Positions 1 through 6,269 of a stretch of DNA of 6,395 nucleotides are shown one piece after another. The position numbers and the translations under genes are program-made. This DNA comes from Hyphomicrobiales bacterium (GTDB lineage Bacteria > Pseudomonadota > Alphaproteobacteria > Rhizobiales > Aestuariivirgaceae): the NCBI GenBank assembly GCA_014380505.1, contig JACMJT010000353.1:1-6395 (forward strand), given 5' to 3'. Within the stretch, counting starts at the first letter, position 1; the number at the start of each line of letters is the position of its first letter. Under the pieces are notes generated by a model that worked only from the letters and a program-made list of their open reading frames with translations, searched no databases and had not been told where the DNA came from.

Positions 1-303
1 GCTGGAGATGGCAAAGCTCGTCAACAGCAGGCTCGTGACACTGGCGCCGCGCATCGGGCGAAATGCCACGCGCTCCATCGCGAGTGCCGCAAACGCGCCG
101 CAGGCAACCGCCACCACAACGGCGGCGGGAAACGAAAACCCCAGAAACAGCGAGGCAAGCAGCGCGTAACCCGAGACGGTCATCAGCTCGCCATGGGCGA
201 AGTTGATGAGGCCGACGATGGAAAACACCACCGCCAGGCCCAACGCCAGCAGCGCATAGATACCGCCGAGGCTTATGGCGTTTATGATCTGCTGCATGAT
301 CAT
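1..303 (-). CDS. livH: HAAT-type ABC transporter permease, LivH family (partial, C-terminal part outside window)
   Basis: This is the N-terminal 101 residues of an inner-membrane permease, one of the two membrane subunits of a branched-chain amino-acid-type importer. The frame is open to the left edge, so roughly two thirds of a usual ~290-residue LivH is missing. The protein starts MIMQQIINAISLGG and carries the LivH hallmark IVGLINFAHGELM at residues 29-41. Hydrophobic segments lie at about 7-28 and 43-72, and a cytoplasmic stretch ERVAFRPMRGA follows. I chose the ATG at 303 because GGAG (314-311) lies 7 nt upstream; a second in-frame ATG at 297 is possible. The start is only 2 nt after the livF stop, so it is co-transcribed and probably translationally coupled. 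The LivH family assignment is firm. The transported compound is not known and need not be leucine, isoleucine or valine. Confidence 0.93.
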   Translation of the reverse strand, partial: MIMQQIINAISLGGIYALLALGLAVVFSIVGLINFAHGELMTVSGYALLASLFLGFSFPAAVVVAVACGAFAALAMERVAFRPMRGASVTSLLLTSFAISS

Positions 304-305
304 CG

Positions 306-1019
306 TCAGGCTCCGAGATAGGCTTGGCGGACGAGATCGGAGGCTGCGAGTTCTTTCGCCGTGCCGGCGAGAACGACTTCGCCGTTGGCAAGAGCGGTGG
401 CGCGATCGGCGATCTCCAGCGCCAGAGCAACGTTCTGCTCAACCAGAAGAATCGTAAGGCCGCTGCTGCGCAAGCCCGCGATCAGATCGAAAACCGTATC
501 GATCATCTGGGGAGCAAGTCCCAAGGACGGTTCATCGAGCAGGAGCATCCGGGGTTTCGACATGAGCGCCCGTGCGATTGCCAGCATCTGCTGCTCCCCG
601 CCGGAAAGGTTGCTGCCCTTGACGCGGTAGTAGCGGCGCAGGATGGGAAACAGTTGGAGCATTTCTTCTTCTTGCGCTTTTGCCGCGGCGGCTGGCAGAT
701 GAGCAGCGCTCCCCAAGCGCAAATTTTCGGCAACAGTCAGGCTGGCGAATATGCGGCGGCCCTCGGGAACGAGCGAGACGCCGCGCCGCGCGATGGTTTC
801 CGCAGGCAGCCCGGTGATGTCCGCGCCATCGAAAATCACTTTCCCCGATGCCGGCGCCACGAGACCGGCAATCGCGCCCAGCGTCGAACTCTTGCCGGCG
901 CCATTGGCGCCGACAAGGGCTACGATCTCGCCGGACCCCACGGTGAGGTCGATGCGGCGAACCGCCTCGACCTCGCCATAGCGGATGCGCAGGGCCTCGA
1001 CGGCCAGCATTGTGGTCAC
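306..1019 (-). CDS. livF: HAAT-type ABC transporter ATP-binding protein, LivF family
   Basis: This is a cytoplasmic ATPase that pairs with the LivG-type domain to power import. It has 237 residues, the normal LivF length. Visible motifs are Walker A GANGAGKSS (37-45), the LivF-type VPEGRRIF segment (84-91), the signature LSGGEQQ (138-144), Walker B MLLLDEP (158-164) with catalytic E163, and the D-loop SLGLAP. The switch position reads VEQN, with Q195 where most ABC ATPases have histidine. That is usual for LivF proteins, so it is not evidence of inactivity. The C-terminus RQAYLGA is also typical. The first codon is taken as GTG at 1019, which overlaps the upstream solute-binding-protein stop in a GTGA arrangement. 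ATG at 1010, three codons later, is an alternative start. Neither has a convincing Shine-Dalgarno sequence, consistent with translational coupling. Confidence 0.95.
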   Translation of the reverse strand: MTTMLAVEALRIRYGEVEAVRRIDLTVGSGEIVALVGANGAGKSSTLGAIAGLVAPASGKVIFDGADITGLPAETIARRGVSLVPEGRRIFASLTVAENLRLGSAAHLPAAAAKAQEEEMLQLFPILRRYYRVKGSNLSGGEQQMLAIARALMSKPRMLLLDEPSLGLAPQMIDTVFDLIAGLRSSGLTILLVEQNVALALEIADRATALANGEVVLAGTAKELAASDLVRQAYLGA

Positions 1020-2188
1020 GGCGCAGGAACGTCGGCCACATCCGGGATCACGGTCTTGATGTGCTTCTGCTCGCCGCCTTCGTAGCGCATCAGCGCCACT
1101 GGGCGGAGCGGCATGCGCTCGGTTCCGGCATAGGTTATCTTTCCGGTGATGCCGTCGAAGTCTTTAAGATTGGCAATGCCGTCGCGGATTGCCTTGAGAT
1201 CGTCGGAACCCGCGGCCCTGACCGCGGCATCAAGTATGAGCCCGATCTCATAGCCATTCACTTCATAGGTCGATTCCGGTGCATGGCCGGCATATTTCGT
1301 GAAGGCCGCATTGAAGGCTTCGAGCTTGCTGCCAGGTTCGGCAAAGCCCGCCGTTGTGTACAGCACGCCGTCCACGAGATTGCCGAGACCTTTGATAGTC
1401 GGTGTCCCGATTGCGTCGGCGCCGTAAACCGGAATAGTGACGCCGGCGGCGCGAAGCTGCTGGATGAAGGCCGGGAAATCTGGCTCGTAGGCCGCCGTCA
1501 TGATGACATCCGGCTGTTCGGCGAGGTTCTTGATGTTGGTGACCTCGGCGGAGAAATCCGGCGCACCCATGGTAAAGGTGCCTTTGCCAACGACCTTGCC
1601 GCCTTTTTTCTCGAACACGGCGCCGAAGTATCCCGGGAGGTTCGCGGTGTAGGCGGAGTCGGGAGACGTCAGCAGATAAGCCTTCTTCTTGCCCTCGGAT
1701 ATGGCGAAGTCGGCCACGGCAGTCGCCTGGATGTTGTCGGCGGGATAGGTGCCGAACATGACATCGCCAACGGCACCGGTGAGAACAGGCGCCGAGCCGC
1801 AGAGCGTCAGGGTGGGAATGCCCAGCGGCTGGGTGAGCTGCCCGGCCGAGATCGAGGGATCCGCGTCGCACGGCGTGATCATGATCTTGGCGCCCGCATC
1901 GATCAGCTCCTGGGTGACGGTGGCCGTCTGCGCCGTGTCGGAACGGGTATCCTTGATAATCAGCTTCACCATGTATTTGCCGCCAAGACCGCCCTTGGCG
2001 TTGAGATCGTCGAACGCCATGCGAAGTCCTTTAAGGGCGGGCTGATCGAAGGGAGCGAGGCCGCCGGTCTGTGCGGTGGCAGCGCCGATGATGATCTCTT
2101 CGGCGAGTGCGGCCGTGGCACCGGCGGCGGCCGTCAAGAACGCGGCCGCGCCGAGGGCGGCGCTGCGGAGGCGATAGAGGCTGGTCAT
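1016..2188 (-). CDS. Periplasmic solute-binding protein of HAAT ABC importer (LivJ/LivK-like, Peripla_BP_6)
   Basis: This protein captures the substrate in the periplasm and delivers it to the LivH/LivM-type permeases. It has 390 residues, close to the family's usual size. A Sec signal peptide is clear: basic residues near the N-terminus (R6, R8), a hydrophobic Ala/Leu-rich core at about 10-28, and likely cleavage after A29 (TAALA|EE). The mature protein begins with EIIIGAATAQTGGLAPFDQ, the typical type I periplasmic-binding fold start, followed by GLRMAFDDLNAKGGLGGK (54-71). The region that forms the amino-acid pocket in E. coli LivJ (a Ser/Thr-rich SSST stretch) here reads CDADPS (107-112). 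A second cysteine lies at 130. This suggests a ligand other than a plain branched-chain amino acid, but it is an inference. The start has a strong ribosome site. The gene is third in the operon, between the fused permease-ATPase and livF. Confidence 0.94.
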   Translation of the reverse strand: MTSLYRLRSAALGAAAFLTAAAGATAALAEEIIIGAATAQTGGLAPFDQPALKGLRMAFDDLNAKGGLGGKYMVKLIIKDTRSDTAQTATVTQELIDAGAKIMITPCDADPSISAGQLTQPLGIPTLTLCGSAPVLTGAVGDVMFGTYPADNIQATAVADFAISEGKKKAYLLTSPDSAYTANLPGYFGAVFEKKGGKVVGKGTFTMGAPDFSAEVTNIKNLAEQPDVIMTAAYEPDFPAFIQQLRAAGVTIPVYGADAIGTPTIKGLGNLVDGVLYTTAGFAEPGSKLEAFNAAFTKYAGHAPESTYEVNGYEIGLILDAAVRAAGSDDLKAIRDGIANLKDFDGITGKITYAGTERMPLRPVALMRYEGGEQKHIKTVIPDVADVPAP

Positions 2189-2196
2189 ATCAGATT

Positions 2197-2201
2197 CTCC
2201 T
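2197..2201 (-). promoter_or_regulatory. Strong ribosome-binding site for the solute-binding protein
   Basis: On the minus strand an AGGAG core within AAAAAGGAGA lies 8 nt upstream of the ATG at 2188, inside the 15-nt gap after the TAA stop of the fused transporter gene. It is the best Shine-Dalgarno sequence in the operon. This fits the need to make the periplasmic binding protein in excess over the membrane parts. It also fixes the start at 2188. Confidence 0.8.
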
Positions 2202-2203
2202 TT

Positions 2204-4033
2204 TTAGTTTGCGGGTTGATGTGGGGTGTCAGTCAAGGCACGGGCACGGCGGTTGCCGAGATAGGCCGCGATCACGGCGGGGTTCTTCTGCACTTCAGCC
2301 GGCGTTCCATCGGCGATCACCCGGCCATGGTCGATGACGATGATGCGCTCGCAGAGATTCATGACGAGACGCATGTCATGCTCGATCAGGATGATGCCAA
2401 TCCGCCGCTCGGCGCGGACCGCTGCCAGAATGGCGACAAGCTCCGCTGTTTCCACCGCATTCATTCCGGCCGCGGGCTCGTCGAGCAGCAGGAACCGCGA
2501 TCTGAGCACCAGTGCCCGCGCCACTTCCAGCCGCCGGCGCAGGCCATAGGCAAGTTGCGCCGCCGGGCGATTGGCGAATTTCACCAGCCCCATGCGATTC
2601 AGTTCGCGCATAGCAGCCGCCTCCGCGGCAATCAGATCCGGCTCCACCTGGCGGGCCGCCACCACCACGTTCTCCATCACCGTCATGCGCGGAAAAATGC
2701 GGATGTTCTGGAACGTGCGGGCCACGCCGGCGCGGGCGAAGTGGAAAGCACATGGATGCTTGACCGGCATGCCGATGGAAACACTGCCGGCGCTGGGCTG
2801 AAGGTCGCCCGCGATCATGTTGAGCAGCGTGGTCTTGCCCGCTCCGTTGGGCCCGATGATACCGGTGATGGCGTCTGCTTCAAACTGTAGCGATACGCTG
2901 TCGATGGCGAGGACACCCGCATAGCGCCGCGTCAGATCGCGCGTGACAATGGGTTGTGTGGTATTGGCGTCAACGAGTTCGGGTGCCGCCATCGCGGCTT
3001 TGCTGCGCAGAAGATTGAGCTCGCGTCTGCCGAAGAGACCATCGGGTCTCAGCCAGATTATAACAATCATGGCGATCGCAAGAGCGCCTTGGGTCAGGCC
3101 GAACAGCACCGGCAGGTCAAAACCCCAAACCGGGCCACCGCCTTCAAAACGGCGGACGATCTCGATCAATATGATGGTGACGGCAACGCCCGAAAACGCG
3201 CCAAGCGAAGAGTTCATGCCGCCCACGATCAGCATGGCAAGCATGGTGAAGCCAAAATCGAAATAGAAATCCCGAGGCGAAAACGCGCCCAGAAACTGCG
3301 CCATCACGGCTCCCGCCACCATGACGACGACCACGCTCAACACCCATGCGGCGAGACGGACGATGCGGTTATCCACTCCGACCGCGGCGGCGCCCCGCTC
3401 ATCATTGGCCGCGGCGCGCGCGGCAAGGCCGAAGGGTGTTTCGCGGAACAGCCGGGCGGCTACCAGCGTTAGTGAAACAACGGCAATCGCAGTCCACAAG
3501 CCAACGTCGCGGGGCACGCCATAGAACGGCTGACTGCCGCGCGTGATTTCGCGGCTGGCGACCAGCAGCGTGTAAACGATGATCAACAGGGCCAGCGTGG
3601 CGATCGAAGCGCTTGAGCCCGACAGCCGGAGCAGTGGCGTGCCGGTCACGACGCCGATCAAAACCGCCAGCAACAGAACGACCGTAAGCGCTGCGAAAAA
3701 CGACAGTTCATAGCCTGCGAGAAATGGCGGCAAATCGCGCAAGGCCGTGCGCTGCAGCGTTGCCGGCATTGTGAGAATGCCGGTCACATAGGCCCCAAGC
3801 CCAAGGAAGGCGGAATGGCCAAACGAGACGATGCCGGTGTTTCCGGAAAATATTTGCAGCCCGAGAACCGCCGTCAGCATTATCGCCGCGTAGGTGACGA
3901 CCCGCTGCATGGCGGGGCCGCCGAAGATGAATACAGCGAGCGCCACGGCTACGACCGCCAGCACCATCGCAATGGCATCGGCAGAAGCGTCGCGGAACGC
4001 CACTGGCATCATTGGCCTGGCTTGGCCCGCCAT
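2204..4033 (-). CDS. Fused HAAT ABC transporter permease-ATPase (LivM-LivG fusion)
   Basis: One ~610-residue protein joins the second membrane subunit to an ATPase. Residues ~20-335 (numbered from the GTG at 4036) are a LivM permease: many hydrophobic segments, the motif TGIVSFGHSAFLGLGAY (67-83), a cytoplasmic coupling loop around ANDERGAAAVGV (210-221), and the domain end WLRPDGLFGRRE (328-339). A linker of about 25 residues follows. Residues ~363-595 are a LivG ATPase: Walker A GPNGAGKT (395-402), Q-loop RTFQN (440-444), Walker B FLLLDEPAAGMN (515-526) and switch H553 in IEHDM. The signature reads LAYGLRRRLE (495-504), where E. coli LivG has LAYGQQRRLE. The frame is continuous, with no frameshift. 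Such fusions are known in proteobacterial HAAT systems. The start is ATG 4033, overlapping the upstream TGA by 1 nt (TGATG). GTG at 4036, one codon earlier, would give a 4-nt overlap. No Shine-Dalgarno sequence is evident, so coupling is likely. Confidence 0.95.
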   Translation of the reverse strand: MAGQARPMMPVAFRDASADAIAMVLAVVAVALAVFIFGGPAMQRVVTYAAIMLTAVLGLQIFSGNTGIVSFGHSAFLGLGAYVTGILTMPATLQRTALRDLPPFLAGYELSFFAALTVVLLLAVLIGVVTGTPLLRLSGSSASIATLALLIIVYTLLVASREITRGSQPFYGVPRDVGLWTAIAVVSLTLVAARLFRETPFGLAARAAANDERGAAAVGVDNRIVRLAAWVLSVVVVMVAGAVMAQFLGAFSPRDFYFDFGFTMLAMLIVGGMNSSLGAFSGVAVTIILIEIVRRFEGGGPVWGFDLPVLFGLTQGALAIAMIVIIWLRPDGLFGRRELNLLRSKAAMAAPELVDANTTQPIVTRDLTRRYAGVLAIDSVSLQFEADAITGIIGPNGAGKTTLLNMIAGDLQPSAGSVSIGMPVKHPCAFHFARAGVARTFQNIRIFPRMTVMENVVVAARQVEPDLIAAEAAAMRELNRMGLVKFANRPAAQLAYGLRRRLEVARALVLRSRFLLLDEPAAGMNAVETAELVAILAAVRAERRIGIILIEHDMRLVMNLCERIIVIDHGRVIADGTPAEVQKNPAVIAAYLGNRRARALTDTPHQPAN

Positions 4034-5196
4034 CACGCGGCTTTGAAGCGCGCCGGGGAAAACGGCGCAAGTATCGCCTGTTCGCCGCGCATCAAGAGAT
4101 TGGCGATGGCCTCGCCGACAGCCGGGCCGGTTTTGAACCCATGACCGGAAGAACCGGCTGAAACCACCAGCCCCTCCACGTCCGGCAGGGCGCCGATCAC
4201 CGGCAGATCGTCCGGGCTCATATCGTAGAGGCCGGCGTAACCAGGACGGATGCCGAGGCCGAGCATGGCGGGGGCTCGGCTCGAAAAGGTTTCGACAATC
4301 TCCACCGATTCCTTTTCATCCACGCCTTCCATGTAGTTGTCCGGGTCTTCCACGAAACGGGGCCGGCCTGCCTCATCATGGCGGACGCCTGTGCCGCCCC
4401 CGGCCCAGGTTCCGGCGAGGATCACACCCTCGTTGTCGGGCCGCGCATAGTTGCAGCGGATGTCGTCGCACCAGGCGAAGGGCATGACCTGACGGGCTTT
4501 GCCTCCAGCATCCAGCACAGCCATGGGATGGCGCTCGATATGCAACGGCAGATCGAGAGCCACGGTTACCAGCAATCGCCGCGTCCAAGGACCCGCGGCG
4601 AGCACCACTTTGTCCGCTTCAACCGTTGCGCCATCGGAAAGCTCTACACCTGTGATGCGCCCATTTTTCCGGAGCAACCGGCTGACCATGGTGTTCTGCA
4701 TAATTTTGGCGCCATGGCCGCGGGCGGTGCGGGCGATTGCATTGGTGGCGCCAAATGCATCGGCGTAGCCGTAGGCGGGTTCCCACAGCGCCAGCGCCAC
4801 GTCATCCAGCGCGAATCCCGGCGCGGCACCGGCAAAGTCTTCGGGAGAAAGCGTTTCGATCACCGAGCCTTCGCCGCGGATGCGCTCGGCTGCGGCGCGC
4901 CAGCTTGCCTCATTGTCCTTGCCGCACACCCACATCATGCCGACCTGCGTGACGAACGATCCCTCGCCCGAGATTTCCGGCAACGACAGCAGTATTTCCG
5001 TGCCGCGCCTGGCAAGTTGCGAGAGTTCCGGCATCAGATAGAAAGCATGCAACAAGGCGGAGGATTTGCCGGTCGGCCCACCGGCGGGATGGGTTTGCTC
5101 AATCAGGGTCACAGCCACGCCAGCTTCGGCCAAGTGATAGGCAGCGCTCGATCCGACGATCCCCGCGCCCACGATGATGACATCGCTGTGCTGCAT
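4033..5196 (-). CDS. FAD-dependent oxidoreductase, DAO superfamily (sarcosine oxidase / glycine oxidase-like)
   Basis: This is a predicted soluble flavoenzyme that oxidises the C-N bond of an amino acid or N-substituted amine, to an imine and then an oxo product, passing electrons to oxygen or a carrier. It has 387 residues, normal for the family. The dinucleotide-binding motif GAGIVG (10-15) opens a Rossmann fold ending at E33, which should hold the adenosine ribose. GPTGKSSALLH (40-50) matches the FAD-contacting segment of SoxB-like proteins. AAGPW (200-204) and the C-terminal SAGSSGHGFKTGPAVGE (346-362) complete the FAD site. In the segment AGLYDMSPDDLPVIG I see no cysteine like the one that binds FAD covalently in monomeric sarcosine oxidase, so flavin binding is probably noncovalent. 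The N-terminus is not a signal peptide. It is the first gene of the transporter operon, suggesting it acts on the imported compound. The substrate is unknown. D-amino-acid, sarcosine/dimethylglycine and related oxidases are all possible. Confidence 0.9.
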   Translation of the reverse strand: MQHSDVIIVGAGIVGSSAAYHLAEAGVAVTLIEQTHPAGGPTGKSSALLHAFYLMPELSQLARRGTEILLSLPEISGEGSFVTQVGMMWVCGKDNEASWRAAAERIRGEGSVIETLSPEDFAGAAPGFALDDVALALWEPAYGYADAFGATNAIARTARGHGAKIMQNTMVSRLLRKNGRITGVELSDGATVEADKVVLAAGPWTRRLLVTVALDLPLHIERHPMAVLDAGGKARQVMPFAWCDDIRCNYARPDNEGVILAGTWAGGGTGVRHDEAGRPRFVEDPDNYMEGVDEKESVEIVETFSSRAPAMLGLGIRPGYAGLYDMSPDDLPVIGALPDVEGLVVSAGSSGHGFKTGPAVGEAIANLLMRGEQAILAPFSPARFKAA

Positions 5197-5228
5197 TTTT
5201 GTTTCCGCTGGCCCTGTCCACCTTTTCT

Positions 5229-5246
5229 TGGCCGAAGCTAAGGCCA
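5229..5246. repeat. Inverted repeat TGGCC-N8-GGCCA over the operon promoter
   Basis: TGGCC (5229-5233) and GGCCA (5242-5246) form a 5-bp inverted repeat with an 8-nt gap, covering the putative -10 and start site of the minus-strand operon. A third TGGCC copy at 5209-5213 lies exactly 20 bp from the first. This could be an operator, but GGCC words are frequent in GC-rich DNA and chance is a real alternative. Confidence 0.25.
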
Positions 5247-5264
5247 GTTTTCCGTTGATGTCAA
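5235..5264 (-). promoter_or_regulatory. Candidate promoter of the oxidoreductase-transporter operon
   Basis: On the minus strand a perfect TTGACA -35 hexamer (5264-5259) is followed, after 18 nt, by TAGCTT (5240-5235), a weak -10 matching the consensus at three of six positions. Transcription would start near 5228, giving a leader of about 30 nt before the ATG at 5196. Degenerate -10 boxes are common in Alphaproteobacteria. The position is right, but the call rests mainly on the -35. Confidence 0.4.
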
Positions 5265-5272
5265 TATCTCTT

Positions 5273-5278
5273 CATAAT
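5273..5278 (+). promoter_or_regulatory. Candidate -10 element for the rpiR-type regulator gene
   Basis: CATAAT matches the TATAAT consensus at five of six positions and lies 34 nt upstream of the regulator ATG at 5313. No good -35 sits at the right distance: TTTCCG at 5249-5254 is the best, at 18 nt. It overlaps the divergent promoter region, so one bound regulator could affect both directions. It is weak evidence from base composition and position only. Confidence 0.25.
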
Positions 5279-5283
5279 TGACT

Positions 5284-5298
5284 GAAATAGAAATTTCT
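5284..5298. promoter_or_regulatory. Candidate operator: perfect palindrome AGAAATTTCT and overlapping GAAAT-N4-ATTTC
   Basis: AGAAATTTCT (5289-5298) is a perfect 10-bp palindrome. An overlapping inverted repeat, GAAAT (5284-5288) and ATTTC (5293-5297), shares its right half. It lies 14 nt before the regulator ATG, downstream of the candidate plus-strand -10 and upstream of the divergent -35. Dimeric HTH regulators bind such symmetric sites, and GAAA/TTTC half-sites fit what I recall for some RpiR proteins. Autoregulation by the neighbouring RpiR protein is the simplest inference. Binding is not shown. Confidence 0.4.
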
Positions 5299-5312
5299 GT
5301 AATGAGTTCTTC

Positions 5313-6269
5313 ATGCCTAAACTGAAAAAGACAACGACGATACGGGATGCCCTGATGCGGCACGATGTTTCGCTGACGCCTTCGGAAGAAAAGATCGTCC
5401 GTCTGCTGCTGACGGACTATCCGACGTCCGGCCTCGGCACGGCGACCAGTCTGGCCCGGCGCGCGGCGGTGAGCGATCCCACGGTGGTGCGCCTCGTGAT
5501 GAAACTCGGCTTCAATGGCTTTTCCGATTTTCAAGCTAAGCTGCTGGCTGAAGTGGAAGCGCGGTTGCACTCGCCGCTGTTGATGATGGAGGCCAAGAGG
5601 CTCAACGGCAAAAACGACGGTGCGGTCGTATCGTATCTCCATTCGGTGGCGATGGCGCATGAGAGGGCCATCACCATGACGCCGCTGCAAAGTTACGGCC
5701 GGGCGGCGAAGCTCATCATGGACGCAAAGGGCGAGGTGGTGCTTCTCGGTGGACGCTTCAGCCGCCACATCGCCGGCATGTTTGGAGGCTACCTGTCGCA
5801 GTTCCGTCCCGGCATTCGCGATCTCGGCGCGATATCCGCCCAGGCGTTCGACACGCTTGCCGATCTTGACCGGCGCGATGTCCTGGTGGTCTTCGACTAC
5901 CGGCGCTACCAGCTCGATGTGGTGGCCTATGCACGGCAAGCGGCGGCGCACGGCGTGCGCATCCTACTTTTCACCGATCAATGGCTTTCGCCTGTCTCTG
6001 AAATCGCCGAAGCAACCATCGTGAGCCCGCTTGACGTAGCCTCCCCCTATGACACGATGGCGCCCGCAATGGCGCAGATGGAAGCGCTGGTCGCCCATCT
6101 TGTGTCGACACAGGGAGAGGAAGCCCGGGTGCGCATCGAAAGACTTGAGGGAGTGCGCCACGCCAATGCGGTGACGGTCGATGATGAGGCAAACGGGGCG
6201 TCCATTAAAACGGTCCGGGCACGGTCATTCCCTGGACCCAAAAGGCCACGACAGGACTACAACTCATGA
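5313..6269 (+). CDS. RpiR-family transcriptional regulator (HTH + SIS domain)
   Basis: This is a cytoplasmic DNA-binding regulator of 318 residues, slightly longer than the usual ~280-300. Residues ~20-95 form the RpiR N-terminal domain: LTPSEEKIVRLLL, then the helix-turn-helix SLARRAAVSDPTVVRLVMKLGFNGFSDF (46-73, quoted in two parts by its ends), ending in the family hallmark GFNGFSDFQ. A SIS domain spans ~125-255, with strand EVVLLGGRFS (141-150) and DVLVVFDYRRYQ (189-200). The SxSG-type sugar-phosphate loop that often follows the second strand is replaced by DYRRY, so the effector may not be a sugar phosphate. The last ~30 residues are a basic, probably disordered tail. The ATG at 5313 has only a weak GAG 6 nt upstream. 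The gene is divergent from the oxidoreductase-transporter operon and overlaps the next gene by ATGA. It is likely the local regulator, whether repressor or activator. Confidence 0.93.
   Translation: MPKLKKTTTIRDALMRHDVSLTPSEEKIVRLLLTDYPTSGLGTATSLARRAAVSDPTVVRLVMKLGFNGFSDFQAKLLAEVEARLHSPLLMMEAKRLNGKNDGAVVSYLHSVAMAHERAITMTPLQSYGRAAKLIMDAKGEVVLLGGRFSRHIAGMFGGYLSQFRPGIRDLGAISAQAFDTLADLDRRDVLVVFDYRRYQLDVVAYARQAAAHGVRILLFTDQWLSPVSEIAEATIVSPLDVASPYDTMAPAMAQMEALVAHLVSTQGEEARVRIERLEGVRHANAVTVDDEANGASIKTVRARSFPGPKRPRQDYNS

Noticed and set aside
984..1000. Possible inactive ATPase because LivF has Gln instead of the switch histidine.
   Set aside because: VEQN at this position is usual in LivF proteins, including the E. 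coli one, so it is a family trait rather than decay.
324..1085. A 253-codon plus-strand frame opposite livF.
   Set aside because: livF carries every ABC ATPase motif in the opposite direction. This frame shows no domain and crosses the livF/binding-protein junction.
2189..2203. A possible terminator or separate promoter in the gap before the binding-protein gene.
   Set aside because: The gap is only 15 nt, holds a ribosome site and an A-run, and has no hairpin. The A-run continues the TAA stop into the Shine-Dalgarno sequence.
1010..2890. A 626-codon open frame on the plus strand, antisense to livF's start, the binding protein and much of the fused transporter.
   Set aside because: It lies opposite three well-supported genes, is rich in Arg/Gly/His/Asp as mirror frames of GC-rich genes are, has no recognisable domain, and its open length is explained by the codon bias of the opposite strand.
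4378..5241. A 287-codon plus-strand frame opposite the oxidoreductase.
   Set aside because: It is a mirror of the flavoenzyme coding sequence with no motif of its own and ends inside the promoter region.
5238..5951. A 237-codon minus-strand frame covering the rpiR-type gene and the intergenic region.
   Set aside because: It is antisense to a clear RpiR protein, full of His/Arg typical of a shadow frame, has no motif, and would run through the divergent promoter region.
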